In this document: positions 63,496 to 64,000 of the stretch, piece after piece
Layout of the letters: each line of letters starts with the position of its first letter
Position numbering within the stretch: the first letter of the stretch is position 1
NCBI RefSeq assembly: GCF_000964085.1
Contig: NZ_JZRB01000046.1
Location: forward strand, 1-64,000
Direction of reading: 5' to 3'
Length of the DNA stretch: 64,000 bases
DNA from: Luteibacter yeojuensis
Lineage (GTDB): Bacteria; Pseudomonadota; Gammaproteobacteria; Xanthomonadales; Rhodanobacteraceae
Notes under the pieces: generated by a model
Databases searched by the model: none
Seen by the model: the letters and a program-made list of their open reading frames with translations, nothing else
Told to the model about the DNA's origin: nothing
Program-made: the position numbers and the translations under genes

Positions 63496-63572
63496 GTAGG
63501 AGCCCACACCCGTGGGCGACAGCTTTTGCGCGGTGGTTGCGAGGAGCGGTCGCCCACGGGGTGGGCTCCTAC
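63496..63572. repeat. REP family B doublet
   Basis: GTAGGAGCCCACACCCGTGG-GCGACAGC and a diverged inverted arm (GGTCGCCCACGGGGTGGGCT-CCTAC) lie between convergent genes. The terminal CTA is the stop codon (read on the minus strand) of the DUF1501 gene. Confidence 0.88.
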
Positions 63573-64000
63573 ACCAGCTGCAAATCCTTCGGCTTCGCGC
63601 TCGGGAACACATTGCCCACGTCCGTATCCGACAGCCCATACATACGCTTCATCAGCCCGCCCAGCACGTCGCGGTAATTGTTGAGCACCGGGTAATCGCG
63701 GTTCTGCAGCAGGCTGCCCGCGTTGATCGCGACCTGGTTGCCGGCCACGCGGCCGCCGTTGATCTTGCCGCCCAGCACCCAGTAGGTGGTGCCGTGGCCG
63801 TGGTCCGTGCCCTTGTTGCCGTTCTCGCGGAACGTGCGGCCGAACTCGGAGACCACCACCACCACCGTGTTGTTCCACTCGGCTTCGCCCAGGCCATCGG
63901 CGAAGGCGGCGAGGCCTTGCGACAGGTTGTCGAGGTTGTTGGCGAGCAGGCCGTCGGCGCCGCCCTGGTTCACGTGCGTATCCCAGCCGCCCACGTCGAC
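63569..64000 (-). CDS. DUF1501 family protein, C-terminal part (runs off window)
   Basis: The C-terminal 144 or so residues of a DUF1501 protein, an alkaline-phosphatase-superfamily-like secreted family usually found beside DUF1800 genes. Visible blocks are GGWDTHVNQGGADGLLANN, VVVVSEFGRTFRENG, NKGTDHGHGTTYWVLGGKI and GGRVAGNQ. The frame continues past 64000, so the start and any signal peptide are outside the window. The stop codon lies in the last arm of the REP doublet behind it. Confidence 0.9.
   Translation of the reverse strand, partial: VDVGGWDTHVNQGGADGLLANNLDNLSQGLAAFADGLGEAEWNNTVVVVVSEFGRTFRENGNKGTDHGHGTTYWVLGGKINGGRVAGNQVAINAGSLLQNRDYPVLNNYRDVLGGLMKRMYGLSDTDVGNVFPSAKPKDLQLV

Overview
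The window is high-GC DNA with very dense, mostly non-overlapping housekeeping and catabolic genes and almost no mobile DNA. Gene content points to a gammaproteobacterium of the order Xanthomonadales, most likely family Rhodanobacteraceae (Luteibacter/Dyella-like). The clues are an aryl-polyene (xanthomonadin-like) pigment operon, leucine dehydrogenase, a fused isobutyryl-CoA mutase, scattered branched-chain amino-acid catabolic genes, and palindromic GTAG-type REP repeats like those of Stenotrophomonas and Xanthomonas. The genus is inference; no rRNA is present to test it.

Layout. 0-7 kb: a 5'-nucleotidase, a candidate small RNA, an exported protein, a DMT transporter, then glutaryl-CoA dehydrogenase, a GNAT acetyltransferase and a fused 2-oxoacid dehydrogenase E1. 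7-16 kb (minus strand): a membrane GGDEF protein, polyphosphate kinase, and a tight operon of ALDH7-type dehydrogenase, methyltransferase, pyrD and murB. 16-19 kb: nucleotide-sugar genes (LMW tyrosine phosphatase, UDP-sugar dehydrogenase, epimerase) and tRNA-Arg(CCT). 19-32 kb: a flavoprotein disulfide oxidoreductase, an aldehyde dehydrogenase, a GFA-type protein, xseA, methylcrotonyl-CoA carboxylase beta, an Ala/Gln-rich lipoprotein, a thiolase, a lipoprotein-type subtilase autotransporter and isovaleryl-CoA dehydrogenase. 31.8-44 kb (minus): a FUSC transporter and an eleven-gene aryl-polyene operon. 44.0-45.1 kb: a non-coding stretch with a large inverted repeat. 45-64 kb: leucine dehydrogenase, icmF, an SGNH hydrolase, an M50-like protease, ExbD, RDD and DUF3014 membrane proteins, a cyclophilin, an aldehyde dehydrogenase with a divergent LysR regulator, a DUF5916 outer-membrane-type protein, a GH15 hydrolase and a truncated DUF1501 gene.

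How genes fit together. Leucine dehydrogenase, the fused E1, isovaleryl-CoA dehydrogenase, MCC-beta, thiolase and IcmF cover many steps of leucine/valine breakdown, and link to iso-branched acyl-CoA primers. The ALDH7-type enzyme and glutaryl-CoA dehydrogenase suggest lysine/aminoadipate catabolism. The pigment operon carries carrier protein, two ketosynthases, ketoreductase, dehydratases, thioesterase, acyltransferase, glycosyltransferase, LolA-like carrier and RND/MMPL exporter. It lacks a full-length aryl-acid ligase; only a C-terminal ligase-like remnant seems to survive, inside a three-part fusion ORF.

The most unusual observations are REP doublets inside two reading frames (the pigment exporter and an SGNH hydrolase), the fusion ORF with its ligase remnant, the ~666-bp inverted-repeat structure upstream of the pigment operon, and a candidate ~120-nt small RNA near 1.1 kb.
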